Positions 9,555-18,336 of a stretch of DNA of 64,000 nucleotides are shown here, piece by piece; the first letter of the stretch is position 1; each line of letters begins with the position of its first letter. Under the pieces are notes generated by a model. That model ran no database searches, was not told where the DNA came from, and was given only the letters and a program-made list of their open reading frames with translations. This stretch comes from JADGRB01 sp036267635. Its GTDB lineage: Bacteria > Myxococcota_A > Polyangia > Fen-1088. The stretch covers positions 6,704-70,703 of the forward strand of contig DATAVR010000071.1 in assembly GCA_036267635.1 (NCBI GenBank). Reading direction: 5' to 3'. The translations under genes were made by a program, and so were the position numbers.

Positions 9555-10357
9555 CACTGGTACCCGATGCTGTCGATGTGAAACAGGGCGGGGGCCGGCA
9601 GATCGGTCGCGCCGCTGCCCGAGCCGGTGTTGATCTGGATGCCGACCGACTTCACGTAGCCGGGATCGAAGTTCGTCGAGGAGCCCGCGGCGAGGGCGCT
9701 CATCGGGAAGGTGTACTCGATCCACTGGCCGGCCGAGGTCGGCGCGATGTGGACCGCGGCGGTCTGTCCCCAGTCCCAGTTGTCTCCGCTCTTGGCGTAG
9801 AGCAGGACGTAGCCCTCCGCGGCAGCATCGGGCGAAAACCCGCTGTCGAGCCGGAGCATCATCGACAACGTCTTGCGTCCCATGTCGGTGATGATCGGCA
9901 GGACGAACTGGTAGTCGACGAACTGCCCGTAGGCGTCGCAGGGGATCTGAATCGCCAGCGATCCGGGATCGGGCGAGCCGACCGTCTGGTCCCAGCTGGT
10001 CGAGGCGCGTGTGCCACCGTCCGGACTGCTGAGGAAGACGCCGAGATCGCCTGTGTTGGTGTCGCCCGTGTTCGCGACGCTGGCGGCGGAGGCTTCTGCA
10101 CCCGTGCTGAAGTCGTAGAGGATGATGAACGGCGACCTCGCGTCGGCGGAGGCGGCGTCGCTCGCGCCCACCCCGCCGCTGCCCCCAGTGCCGACCCCGC
10201 CGCCAGTGCCGACCGCGCCGGCTGCGCCCAGCTCTCCCGCCGCGCCACCGGCGCCGGTGCTCGCGGCGCTGCCGCCGCAGCCGCCTGTTAACGCAACCGT
10301 ACCAGCCAGCAGCAACGCGCCGACCGCCGTCCGGGGAGGCCAGATTCCCGAAATCAT
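9554..10357 (-). CDS. Lipoprotein with carbohydrate-binding-like domain
   Basis: A 267-residue lipoprotein: signal peptide with TGGC lipobox, Gly/Ala-rich linker (about 30-70), then one beta-rich domain ending ALFHIDSIGYQ. The domain layout (YDFSTG at the start, VDYQFVLPI in the middle, FHID at the end) parallels the lipoproteins at 2325-3068 and 14514-15359. It sits between an esterase and the GH27 enzyme and is coupled to the latter by a TGATG overlap. A surface substrate-binding role is inferred; no family name can be asserted. Confidence 0.7.
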   Translation of the reverse strand: MISGIWPPRTAVGALLLAGTVALTGGCGGSAASTGAGGAAGELGAAGAVGTGGGVGTGGSGGVGASDAASADARSPFIILYDFSTGAEASAASVANTGDTNTGDLGVFLSSPDGGTRASTSWDQTVGSPDPGSLAIQIPCDAYGQFVDYQFVLPIITDMGRKTLSMMLRLDSGFSPDAAAEGYVLLYAKSGDNWDWGQTAAVHIAPTSAGQWIEYTFPMSALAAGSSTNFDPGYVKSVGIQINTGSGSGATDLPAPALFHIDSIGYQ

Positions 10358-10409
10358 GGAGAGAGATGATGCGTCGGTCGGCGGGCCAACACAAGCGGAT
10401 CGCGCGCGT

Positions 10410-11222
10410 TCAGGGCGCCGCCAGCGCGGCCGCGATGGCCGCCTCGGCCAGCGGCGCCATGATTGCGTAGCCGGCCTTGTTCGGGTGCAGCCCGTCGGCC
10501 GCCAGCTCGCGCTTCAAGAGCCCGCGCGCGTCGGTCATCGCCGCCGCGTAGTCGAGGTAGCCCGATCCACTCGCGGCGGCGTGGGCCTCGAGCCAGCTGT
10601 TGAGCGCGGCGATCTTCTCGGGCGGGCGGAGCGGGAAGGTGAGCGCCGACATCGGTGTGTAGTTGTGGACCGGCAGCACCGACGAGAGGACGACCCGAAT
10701 GCCGTGCGCGCGCCCAAGCTCGACCATCGAGGCGAGGTTCGCCTGCGTTTCCGCGAGGGTCATCGGGCCGGTGTTGCCGGCGATGTCGTTGGTCCCGGCC
10801 AGGATGACGACGACCTTGGGGCCGAGCGCGATCACGTCCTGCCGAAAACGGACCAGCATCTGCGACGTGGTCTGGCCGCTGATGCCTCGGTTGACGTAGG
10901 GCTTGCCGGGGAAAGAGAGCGCCAGCGGCCACACGTCGGTGATCGAATCGCCGTAGAAGACGACGCGGTTCTCCCCGGCAGCGGGCGGCTTCAGGGCGCC
11001 GTTCGCGGCACGATAGCGACCGAGCTCGCCGAAGTCGTCCATGTAGATCCTCACGCGGCTGCGCCGCCACTCGTCCAGCTTTTTCGCCGCGGGCGAGAGA
11101 TCTCCGGCGGCCGCCGGAACGCTGTAAGCCTGCGGCTTGGCGGGGACGCTGCCCGGCGTCGCGCAGCCCGCCAGCAGGCCCAGCGCCGCCATCGGCACCA
11201 GCGACCGGCGAGCGGGCTTCAT
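10410..11222 (-). CDS. SGNH/GDSL-family esterase lipoprotein
   Basis: A 270-residue SGNH hydrolase with lipobox LLAGC (Cys20). The blocks are clear: nucleophile S93 in VVFYGDSITD, oxyanion Gly in NRGISGQTT, N145 in LAGTNDIAG, and catalytic D243/H246 in DGLHPNKAG. In a polysaccharide locus this is most likely a carbohydrate O-deacetylase, for example acting on acetylated mannan or its oligomers. Phospholipase or other esterase activity is not excluded. The start overlaps the upstream stop by four bases (ATGA). Confidence 0.85.
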   Translation of the reverse strand: MKPARRSLVPMAALGLLAGCATPGSVPAKPQAYSVPAAAGDLSPAAKKLDEWRRSRVRIYMDDFGELGRYRAANGALKPPAAGENRVVFYGDSITDVWPLALSFPGKPYVNRGISGQTTSQMLVRFRQDVIALGPKVVVILAGTNDIAGNTGPMTLAETQANLASMVELGRAHGIRVVLSSVLPVHNYTPMSALTFPLRPPEKIAALNSWLEAHAAASGSGYLDYAAAMTDARGLLKRELAADGLHPNKAGYAIMAPLAEAAIAAALAAP

Positions 11223-11764
11223 TTTCCGTGAATGTCGGCGGGCCGCCCCGCGTCGATGGCCGGTACCGCGACGGGCCTGAGGGGCGCGATCGGCTCGATT
11301 GGTTGAACCGGGCCGGTGCTCTCGCTCTCGGGTTGGCCGAGCTCGCCGGTGTCGTCCTCGTTGTCTTTGTTGTTTTGGTTGTCCTTGCCGCCGTCTTCCG
11401 GCTGGACCTTGGTGTGTGCGACGTGGCCGGTGTAGACCATCCCCTGATCGGTCGGCCGCAACGGCTTCTTGGGGACGTCGTAGATGAGGTCGCCGCCCAT
11501 CCGGCAGGCTTCCATGCGCAGCTTCTTCAGGCACTGGACGGCGCCGACGTCGAGGTAGCAGTCGACGTGCGCGACGCCGAGGTCGTCCCACTCCTTCACC
11601 TCCGGCGCCGCGGTGTGGAACACGCGAATCTTGCAGCCGTTGGGGCGCGGCGGATACTTGGCGGCGTTCGGGTTCGGCGGCGCCGTGGCGCAGGTCAGCG
11701 TGATTCCCAACGGGAGCGCGATCGAAAGCGCGAGGAGCGCGAGCGGGCGAATCTGGATCGGCAT
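11219..11764 (-). CDS. Uncharacterised lipoprotein, first gene of the GH27/GH97 operon
   Basis: A 181-residue protein with a signal peptide and lipobox-like ITLTC. The core (residues about 40-115) has four cysteines (CKIRVF, VDCYLD, VQCLKKL, EACRMGG) and ends LIYDVP. The cysteine pattern and GGDLIYD recall small stress-sensing outer-membrane lipoproteins such as RcsF, but the similarity is weak. The C-terminal 70 residues are Asp/Glu/Asn/Pro-rich and probably disordered. It leads six minus-strand genes down to GH97. Function unknown. Confidence 0.65.
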   Translation of the reverse strand: MPIQIRPLALLALSIALPLGITLTCATAPPNPNAAKYPPRPNGCKIRVFHTAAPEVKEWDDLGVAHVDCYLDVGAVQCLKKLRMEACRMGGDLIYDVPKKPLRPTDQGMVYTGHVAHTKVQPEDGGKDNQNNKDNEDDTGELGQPESESTGPVQPIEPIAPLRPVAVPAIDAGRPADIHGK

Positions 11765-11869
11765 CGTCGACGGCTCCGACGCATATCAGAGTGCGCCGCC
11801 CGGCGCCAGACGCCGGCGCCACGGAAACCGGTTGCGCGCGGTCGGCGGGTGGGGATAGGGATCGTTACC

Positions 11870-14305
11870 ATGACCGTCTTCGCCAGAGGCTCGTCGTGGC
11901 CGTTCGTCGCCCTGGTCGCGTTTGCGATCTGTTCCTGCCGGCACGCGCCGCCGACGCCGACCATGGGGCCGAACGCCGGAGGGCCGGTCGAGCCGAGCGC
12001 CGCGCCGCCGCCGCTCGAGGGGCACAACCTCCTTTACAACGAGGGCTTCACGCAGGGCGCGCGGGCGCTCCCCTGGAACGGCCAGTTCGGCAATGGCGCC
12101 GAGGGGCGGACCTCCATCACGAACGGCGAGCTCTGCATGGAGGTGAAGAACAAGGGCAAAGACCGCTGGGACGCCCAGCTTCGCCAGCAGCACATCCGCC
12201 TGCAGAAGGGGCACTCCTACGCGGTGCAGTTCAAGATGCACGCCTCGGCCCCGACGCGCGTCTACCTCAAGCTCGGTCAGGCCGGGCCGCCTTACAAAGA
12301 GTTCTACAAGCTGTTCTTCACGCCGGGGCCGAAGCCGCAGGTCTACTCGGGGCGCTTCACGATGCTGGCGGCCGACGACGCGGGCGTCGAGCTGGCCTTT
12401 CACCTGGGCGGCCAGCTGGCCAAGGCGCCGCTGCCGTTCACCGTCTGCCTCGACGACGCGCACCTCGACGACCCGCAGTACACACCGGTGCCGGAGCCGT
12501 CGCCGCCGCCGATCCTGAACGTGCTGGTGAACCAGGTCGGCTATCTGCCGGCGCTGGCGAAGATCGCCATCGTGAAGAACCCGGCCGCCGTGCCCTGGAC
12601 GCTGCTCAACGCCAAGGGAGAGTCGGTCGCCTCCGGGGTGACGATTCCTTTCGGCGACGACCACGACTCGGGCGAAAAGGTCTCGGCGGCCGACTTCACC
12701 GGCACCACCCAGGTGGGGACCGGCTACACGATCAAGGTCGGCAACGACGTCAGCCACCCGTTCGACATCCGCCCCGATCTCTACAAGAAGCTGAAGTACG
12801 ACGCGCTGGCCTACTACTACCAGACCCGCAGCGGCATCGAGATCAAGATGCCCTACGCGGGCGATCCGAAGTGGGCGCACCCGGCGGGCCACGTCGGCGT
12901 CAAACCGAACCACGGCGACGGCGACGTCCCCTGCGCGCCCGGCAGCGGTTGCGACTACAAGCTCGACGTGAGGGGCGGCTGGTACGACGCCGGCGATCAC
13001 GGCAAGTACATCATCAGCGCCGGGATCTCCGTCTGGACGCTGCTCAACTGGTGGGAGCGAACGAAGGTCTTCGGCACGTCGGCCGGCGACTTCGCCGACG
13101 GGAAGATGAACATCCCGGAGAACGCCAACGGCGTCCCCGATCTGCTCGACGAGGCGCGATGGGAGCTGGAGTTCGAGCTCAAGATGCAGGTCCCGGAAGG
13201 GCAACCGCTGGCGGGGATGGTCCACGCCAAGATCCACGACGGAAACTGGACCCAGCTGGGGCTCGCGCCGCAAGAAGACCCGATGGTGCGATACCTGCAG
13301 CCCCCCACCACCGCGGCCTCGCTCAACCTGGCCGCCAACGCCGCGCAGGCGGCTCGCGTCTGGAAGAAGATCGATTTGGCCTTCTCGCAGAAGTGCCTGG
13401 CCGCCGCGGAGCGCGCCTGGGCGGCGGCGGTCGCTCACCCGGAGGTCTACCAGTCCAAAGGCGGCGTCGGCGGCGGCCCCTACGACGACGACCACGTCGA
13501 CGACGAATTCTACTGGGCGGCGGCCGAGCTCTACGTGACGACCGGCAAGGACGTTTACAAAGAGTCGCTCACGAAGTCGCCCCACTTCAAAGAGATCAAG
13601 GCGCAGGGGACCGGCGAGGAGGGGATGTACACCCCGGTGACCTGGGCGAACACGCAGTTCATGGGCTCGGTCTCGCTGGCCGTCGTCCCCAACGGAATCG
13701 GCAAGGCGGCCGTCGAGGCGATCCGCAAGAACCTCGTCGCCGCCGCCGACGAGTACCTGGAGATCGCGCGCAAGCAAGGCTACCGCGTGCCGTTCGCGGT
13801 GCCGCCGCAGAAGGGCTACCCGTGGGGGTCGAGCTCGTTCGTGCTCAACAACGCCCTCTTGCTCGGGCTCGCGCACGACTTCACGCACGACGGCCGCTAT
13901 CTGAACGGCGTCGGCGCGGCGATGGACTACATCCTCGGCCGCAACCCGCTCGATCAGAGCTACGTGACGGGGTGGGGCTCCCGCCCGCTCGAGAACCCCT
14001 ACCATCGGTTTTGGTGCCACCAGTCGATCCCGGCGTACCCACCGCCGCCCCCCGGCGTGCTCTCGGGCGGCCCCAACTCGGGCTTCGAAGATCCCTACAT
14101 GCAGGGCGCCGGTCTCGACGGCTGCGCCCCGCAGAAGTGCTTCATCGACAACGGCGAGGCCTGGTCGGCGAACGAGGTGACGATCAACTGGAACGCGCCG
14201 CTGGCCTGGGTGGCCGCGTATCTCGATGAGGCAGGCGCGGCAACGGCCCGACACGCGCCCGCAACTACACGCGCGCCCGCCGCTCCCGCCGCGCCCGCAA
14301 AGTAG
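11870..14305 (+). CDS. GH9 endoglucanase with N-terminal carbohydrate-binding-like domain, lipoprotein
   Basis: An 811-residue cellulase-type enzyme. Signal peptide with lipobox AICSC; a CBM4/9-like domain from about 50 (NLLYNEGFTQG) to 205; an Ig-like CelD_N domain from about 220 (LNVLVNQVGYLP); then the GH9 (alpha/alpha)6 catalytic domain. Catalytic residues are visible: D373 and D376 in WYDAGDHGKY and the acid E769 in AWSANEVTINWNAP. GYPWGSSS and DYILGRNPLDQSYVTG are also typical. The ATG at 11870 follows GATAGGG. The gene is divergent from the 11764 operon with 105 bp between. Expected substrate is beta-1,4-glucan or glucomannan. Confidence 0.92.
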   Translation: MTVFARGSSWPFVALVAFAICSCRHAPPTPTMGPNAGGPVEPSAAPPPLEGHNLLYNEGFTQGARALPWNGQFGNGAEGRTSITNGELCMEVKNKGKDRWDAQLRQQHIRLQKGHSYAVQFKMHASAPTRVYLKLGQAGPPYKEFYKLFFTPGPKPQVYSGRFTMLAADDAGVELAFHLGGQLAKAPLPFTVCLDDAHLDDPQYTPVPEPSPPPILNVLVNQVGYLPALAKIAIVKNPAAVPWTLLNAKGESVASGVTIPFGDDHDSGEKVSAADFTGTTQVGTGYTIKVGNDVSHPFDIRPDLYKKLKYDALAYYYQTRSGIEIKMPYAGDPKWAHPAGHVGVKPNHGDGDVPCAPGSGCDYKLDVRGGWYDAGDHGKYIISAGISVWTLLNWWERTKVFGTSAGDFADGKMNIPENANGVPDLLDEARWELEFELKMQVPEGQPLAGMVHAKIHDGNWTQLGLAPQEDPMVRYLQPPTTAASLNLAANAAQAARVWKKIDLAFSQKCLAAAERAWAAAVAHPEVYQSKGGVGGGPYDDDHVDDEFYWAAAELYVTTGKDVYKESLTKSPHFKEIKAQGTGEEGMYTPVTWANTQFMGSVSLAVVPNGIGKAAVEAIRKNLVAAADEYLEIARKQGYRVPFAVPPQKGYPWGSSSFVLNNALLLGLAHDFTHDGRYLNGVGAAMDYILGRNPLDQSYVTGWGSRPLENPYHRFWCHQSIPAYPPPPPGVLSGGPNSGFEDPYMQGAGLDGCAPQKCFIDNGEAWSANEVTINWNAPLAWVAAYLDEAGAATARHAPATTRAPAAPAAPAK

Positions 14306-14351
14306 CCGTCGGTCGGGCGCCTCGCCGCCTGTCCGTCAGCCCGGTGCGGGA

Positions 14352-14369
14352 TCGAGCGCCGCCGCTCGA
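14352..14369. repeat. Hairpin with TCGAGCG stem, copy 1
   Basis: TCGAGCG (14352-14358), loop CCGC, then CGCTCGA (14363-14369). The identical 7-bp stem with a different loop recurs at 14413-14430, 61 bp further on, in the 208-bp gap between the convergent GH9 and lipoprotein genes. Confidence 0.6.
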
Positions 14370-14389
14370 GTCACCGCCGCCGAAAAAAG

Positions 14390-14441
14390 TTACGTGCGAC
14401 GGACAGCGGTGTTCGAGCGGCGACGCTCGACTCGCACGTAA
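14390..14441. terminator. Nested inverted repeats between convergent genes
   Basis: Outer arms TTACGTGCGA (14390-14399) and TCGCACGTAA (14432-14441) are perfect 10-bp complements. Inside lies TCGAGCG-GCGA-CGCTCGA (14413-14430). The nested structure ends the GH9 transcript region and precedes the stop of the minus-strand gene at 14514, so it may act as a bidirectional terminator. There is no long T-run, so a processing or stability role is also possible. Confidence 0.5.
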
Positions 14442-14513
14442 GACAGGTGGCGTTGGCGCGAGGATGACGGTAGCAACGTTGATCGCCAGCCAAGCCGGGG
14501 CCGGAGGCGGAGG

Positions 14514-15359
14514 TCAGTCGACGGCAGCGTCGGATTGGGAGGCGTGGCCGCCCGAGCCGCCTATCCCGCTGGCCCCGGCTGCACCACCCGCTCCGCCGGC
14601 GCCGGTGGCGTTGGGCGCGCCCTCGATCGAGAAGCTGTCGATCTCGAACGTGACTGGCGTGGGCGTTACCGCCGGGGCGGTGCCGGTCCCGATGTGGACG
14701 CCGAAGAGGATGACCTGGGAGAGATCGAAGCCGCTGATCTGGGTCATCGCGGTAGAGAGATTGACGACGTAGTCGTGCCAGTTGTTGTCCATCGCGACGT
14801 TGAGCGAAGTGCCGACGAACTTGTAGCCGACGGTAGTATCGGCGTAGGGCTCGATCTGCCCGACAAAGGTCGAACCCGCGTCGACCTTGATCCGGACGTG
14901 CAGCTTGCCCCCGGTCCAGTCCAAGCAACCCATACACATCGGAACCGAGGCCGAGGCGTCGGTCGATTGGTTCTTTGACTGGATGTCCACGTACTGGTTG
15001 GCGCCGAAGTACGGCGCGGTGACCTGCAGCGCGCCCGGGCTGGGGCTGCCGTCGGCACCGTTCCAGGCCAGCGTCGGGTCGGTCCCCTGGTTGTTGACGG
15101 CGAGGTTCGGTATCTCGTTGAAGGTGCTGAACGAGAACCCGACCGCGTTGGTGTCGAAAGTGGCCAGCGGCACCCCGGCGATCGGCGTGCTCTGGGCGAA
15201 CGGGCCGCCCGAGCCGCCGGTGCCGCCGCCCGTCGTGCCGCCCGTGGCGACGACGGCGCCGTCGGTCAGCATCGAGTTCTGGTTGGGGTTGCCGCCGAAG
15301 CACCCGACGGCGGTGAGCGCCACCGCCCCGGTGAGCGAGATTCTCTTGAAGGAAGTCAT
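14514..15359 (-). CDS. Lipoprotein with carbohydrate-binding-like domain
   Basis: A 281-residue lipoprotein. The ATG at 15359 is preceded by AAGGAGCC. Lipobox TAVGC is followed by a Gly/Thr linker, then a domain with FDTNAVGFSFSTFNE, YFGANQYVDIQSK, a Cys pair in CMGCLDWTGGKL and TPVTFEIDSFSIEG. The order of elements matches the lipoproteins at 2325 and 10357. It also has a Gly/Ala-rich C-terminal tail. It follows the outer-membrane channel gene by 10 bp, so the two are probably one transcript: channel plus surface binder. Function inferred from context. Confidence 0.72.
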   Translation of the reverse strand: MTSFKRISLTGAVALTAVGCFGGNPNQNSMLTDGAVVATGGTTGGGTGGSGGPFAQSTPIAGVPLATFDTNAVGFSFSTFNEIPNLAVNNQGTDPTLAWNGADGSPSPGALQVTAPYFGANQYVDIQSKNQSTDASASVPMCMGCLDWTGGKLHVRIKVDAGSTFVGQIEPYADTTVGYKFVGTSLNVAMDNNWHDYVVNLSTAMTQISGFDLSQVILFGVHIGTGTAPAVTPTPVTFEIDSFSIEGAPNATGAGGAGGAAGASGIGGSGGHASQSDAAVD

Positions 15360-15369
15360 GGCCGGCTCC

Positions 15370-17379
15370 TTACCACCACATCGTGGCGTAGATGGACACG
15401 AGGTTAGCGTCCGCCTTGGGCACCCACTGATAGGGATAGGGGGCGAAGGCGTCCTTGCCCAGCACGTAATGCTGGTACTCGAGCGTCACCGATTCGTGGG
15501 TGACGAACGCCGTCCGGATGACCGCCTTGGCCGTGAGCACGGCGAAGTCGAGGCTGCTGCCGCCGACGTTGCCGGGGGTGCGCGCGTAGGCGTCGTCGAG
15601 ATCCGGCATCACCGCGTCGAACCGCCCGCCGACGCCGAACCAGTCGAGCGGCGTGTAGAGGCCGTCGAGCCCGAACTTGAGCTTCTTGGTGCTCATGTCC
15701 CAGGTGGTCGCGCGCGAGGGATCGCCCGCCACGCGGCCACCGCCGGTTGTGGCGATAGGCGGCGCCTTGCTGTCGACCACCGACAACAGGCCGAACGCGG
15801 TCAGCACCAAGTCCGGCCCGTCGCCCCACCAGTCCTCGGGGGCGCGGTTCCAGGCGCCCAGGCTGAACGTGTACTGCGCCATGATGTTGTCGACGGTCCC
15901 GGTCTCGTTCTCGGGGCCATTGTAGACGCCGGTGTGCTGGTTGAACGTCTGCCCGAAGAAGTTCTGCTTGAACTGGTAGCCACCGTAGGAGTGCAGCACC
16001 TCGAGGATGTCGGCCATCGCATTGATGTTGCGCGCGTCGATGTGCGACCAGCCGAGGTAGCCGTAGCCGTAGGCGCCGCCATCGAAGCGGACCTCTGGCC
16101 CGATGACCGTCATGCTCCCTTGGATCGGTCCGTTCGCGCGCGGCACCGCATCCGAGACGTCCACCTGGGCGGAGTTGAGCGGGCTCCAGTTGTCGTCGGG
16201 CGTCCAGACGTAGATGTAGTGGGCGCCGAACGTCCAGGTCTTCTGGTACTTGGCCCCGACGTGCGCGTGGTTGATGAACGTGGAGCCCATCGGGACGGGC
16301 CCCGAGTAGGGGAGAAAATCGGGGCTGCGATCGGACAGATACGGCGAGCCCTGGGTGCCGCCGATGGGGACGTTCTGGAACACCTGGTAGTTGGCGTTGT
16401 TGAGGAAGGGGACGATGTCCATCTTCGCGCCCAGCCCGTGCTCCAACGTGAACGTCCAGTCGCCGTGGGCATCCAGGTTCGAGATGGTCGCCGTCAGCGT
16501 CTCGCCCGTCTGGTGCGTGCGGCCGAAGAGGTAGGTCTCGTACATTCCGCCGTCGTACTTCCCGGCCGCGCCGTATCGATTTTGAAACGTCCCGACGTTC
16601 CAGACCAGGCCGCCGTAGTCCTTGAACACGTCCGGGAAGTTGAGAGTGATGAAGGCCTGATCGATCCCCTGCTGCGCCTGGACGTTGCGGTAACTGCCGT
16701 CGGTCTCGTTATAGGCGTCGACGATGACCGTCGCCGTGACCTTGGAGTTGCCGTAGCTGAAGTTGAGCTGCGACCAGGGGCCGGGGACGGTGTTGGTGTA
16801 CTCCCAGGTGGTGTAGAGCATGCCCGGCACGCGCGGCGGGCTGTGCAACTGAAAGCCGGAGGTGGCCGGCGGCATCGAAGGAGAGTAGGAGTCGGGCTGC
16901 GGCGTGCTGTAGATGCTCGGCTGCGTGAGCGGCGTGGCCGGGCCGAAGCTGACCCGCAGCGGCGCGCGCAGGTAGCCGTGGAAGTCGAACTTCCATTCGT
17001 CGGCGGCGCCGCCGGTGCTGGGGGTCAGCGTGGCGGCCTCCTTGTTGTTGAGCATCGTGCCGCCGCCGAGATCGGGCGTGCTCGGCGAGAGACCGACGGC
17101 GGTGTCGGGGCCCTTGCCGCTCTTGGCCGGCGTGGTCGGCGCGGGAGGCGTCGGCGTCAAATTGATCACCTGGGGCGCGGCGGGCGCCGGAGCGGGCGCC
17201 GCAGGAGCAGGCGCGGCCGCCGCGGGCGGAGTCGCGGGCAGGGCCGGCTTGCTGGTAGCGTTACCAGCTCCCGTCGCTGGCGCGCTCGACGGAGGCGTCG
17301 CCGTCGCCGCTGTTTGCGCCCAGGCGGCATGCGCCGAGAGCACACCGAAAACCACCGAGATCCGCAAGATTGGCTTCAT
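15370..17379 (-). CDS. Putative outer-membrane beta-barrel channel
   Basis: A 669-residue protein: cleavable signal peptide (…AHAAWAQ), a Pro/Ala-rich periplasmic segment (about 22-95), then a long stretch of alternating aromatic and polar residues typical of a beta barrel (FDFHGYLRAPLRVSFG near 130, repeated TFGAHYIYVW-like strands). It ends in an aromatic strand terminating …ATMWW. No TonB box or SusC plug is seen, so passive or gated saccharide diffusion is a reasonable guess. Cotranscribed with the 15359 lipoprotein. The family cannot be named with confidence. Confidence 0.7.
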   Translation of the reverse strand: MKPILRISVVFGVLSAHAAWAQTAATATPPSSAPATGAGNATSKPALPATPPAAAAPAPAAPAPAPAAPQVINLTPTPPAPTTPAKSGKGPDTAVGLSPSTPDLGGGTMLNNKEAATLTPSTGGAADEWKFDFHGYLRAPLRVSFGPATPLTQPSIYSTPQPDSYSPSMPPATSGFQLHSPPRVPGMLYTTWEYTNTVPGPWSQLNFSYGNSKVTATVIVDAYNETDGSYRNVQAQQGIDQAFITLNFPDVFKDYGGLVWNVGTFQNRYGAAGKYDGGMYETYLFGRTHQTGETLTATISNLDAHGDWTFTLEHGLGAKMDIVPFLNNANYQVFQNVPIGGTQGSPYLSDRSPDFLPYSGPVPMGSTFINHAHVGAKYQKTWTFGAHYIYVWTPDDNWSPLNSAQVDVSDAVPRANGPIQGSMTVIGPEVRFDGGAYGYGYLGWSHIDARNINAMADILEVLHSYGGYQFKQNFFGQTFNQHTGVYNGPENETGTVDNIMAQYTFSLGAWNRAPEDWWGDGPDLVLTAFGLLSVVDSKAPPIATTGGGRVAGDPSRATTWDMSTKKLKFGLDGLYTPLDWFGVGGRFDAVMPDLDDAYARTPGNVGGSSLDFAVLTAKAVIRTAFVTHESVTLEYQHYVLGKDAFAPYPYQWVPKADANLVSIYATMWW

Positions 17380-17411
17380 CGATAATGGTCCTTGGATGCT
17401 GTGAGGCCGCG

Positions 17412-17440
17412 AGTGTCCGGACTCTGCTCCCCAGTGTCAA
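17412..17440 (-). promoter_or_regulatory. Possible sigma-70 promoter of the outer-membrane channel gene
   Basis: Read on the minus strand, TTGACA (17440-17435) is separated by 17 bp from GACACT (17417-17412). The -35 is perfect; the -10 keeps the A at position 2 and the final T. The predicted start would leave a leader of about 26 nt before the ATG at 17379. Confidence 0.4.
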
Positions 17441-17552
17441 CTCTTCTTTATCTGGGATTCCCGTTCGCTCGCGGCTTGACGAGCTCCCGCCGGGCCGGCT
17501 ATCAACGCGAACGGCGGTGCCTCCTCGCGGCCGTCCAACCGGGGGTCCTCCA

Positions 17553-18278
17553 ATGAACCGAAAGCTCGATCCGTTCTTGCTCGCGCTGCTTACCGTCGGG
17601 AGCGCCGCCTCGCTTGGTTGCGTTACCCCAGGCTCGCGACCCGGCAGCGCCGCATCGGAGGCCCTCAAGGAGTGCGGCCCGGACGGGGTCATCGAAGATT
17701 TCGAGGACGGCAACAACCAGATCAACGTCGTCGGCGATCGCGGCGGCTACTGGTACACCTACGTCGACAAAGAGGGCTCCACCGTCGAACCGGCGCCGGG
17801 TGACCAGGGCGGAACGTTCGCCCCGGTCGAAGGGGGCCACGAATCGAAGTACGCCGCCGAGTTCAAGGGGAAGCTGGCCGGCAAGTCGATCGTCTACGCG
17901 GCGATGGGGCTCAACTTCGAAGATCCCAAGGGGGCCTTCGACGCCTCGCAGTACGTCGGCATCACCTTCTGGGCCAAGCGCGCTGCGAGCTCGACGGCCC
18001 GCCTCACCGTGAAGCTCCCCGACGGCGACACCGATCCCGACGGCCAGATCTGCAGCGCCTGTTACAACGACTACGGCTACACGATCAACGTCAGCGACCA
18101 GTGGTCGCGCTTCGTGCTCCCCTTCCACGACTTGAGGCAGGAGCCCGACTGGGGTGCGCCGCGCAAGCCGCACCTCGACGCCAGCAAGCTTTTCGCCATC
18201 CACTGGGAGGCGAAGGCGCCCGGCGCCGACTACGACTTCTTCGTCGACGACATCGCGTTCATTTGTAAAGGACACTAG
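17553..18278 (+). CDS. Lipoprotein with single DFEDG-type carbohydrate-binding-like domain
   Basis: A 241-residue lipoprotein (lipobox ASLGC). From residue 45 it is one domain: VIEDFEDGNN, then GGYWYTYVDKEG, SKYAAEFKGKL, YVGITFWAKR, WSRFVLPFHDL and FFVDDIAF. The same order of motifs is present, once or twice, in the propeller lipoproteins at 32284-39203 (IDDMEDG, GGVTFWMK, WVDDLSFY). The fold resembles CBM11-like jelly rolls. It is divergent from the channel gene and tandem with the 18337 lipoprotein. A glycan-binding role is inferred. Confidence 0.75.
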   Translation: MNRKLDPFLLALLTVGSAASLGCVTPGSRPGSAASEALKECGPDGVIEDFEDGNNQINVVGDRGGYWYTYVDKEGSTVEPAPGDQGGTFAPVEGGHESKYAAEFKGKLAGKSIVYAAMGLNFEDPKGAFDASQYVGITFWAKRAASSTARLTVKLPDGDTDPDGQICSACYNDYGYTINVSDQWSRFVLPFHDLRQEPDWGAPRKPHLDASKLFAIHWEAKAPGADYDFFVDDIAFICKGH

Positions 18279-18336
18279 AGCGCGAGGCGGCCGGCGTCAC
18301 AGTCGGGCGCCGGCTGTCGTGCTACCCATCTTGGTG

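Noticed and set aside
10285..10298. GTTAACGCAAC shared with the region upstream of the esterase gene (about 21352)
   Set aside because: The first copy encodes part of a signal peptide (VALT) and only two copies exist; treated as coincidence.
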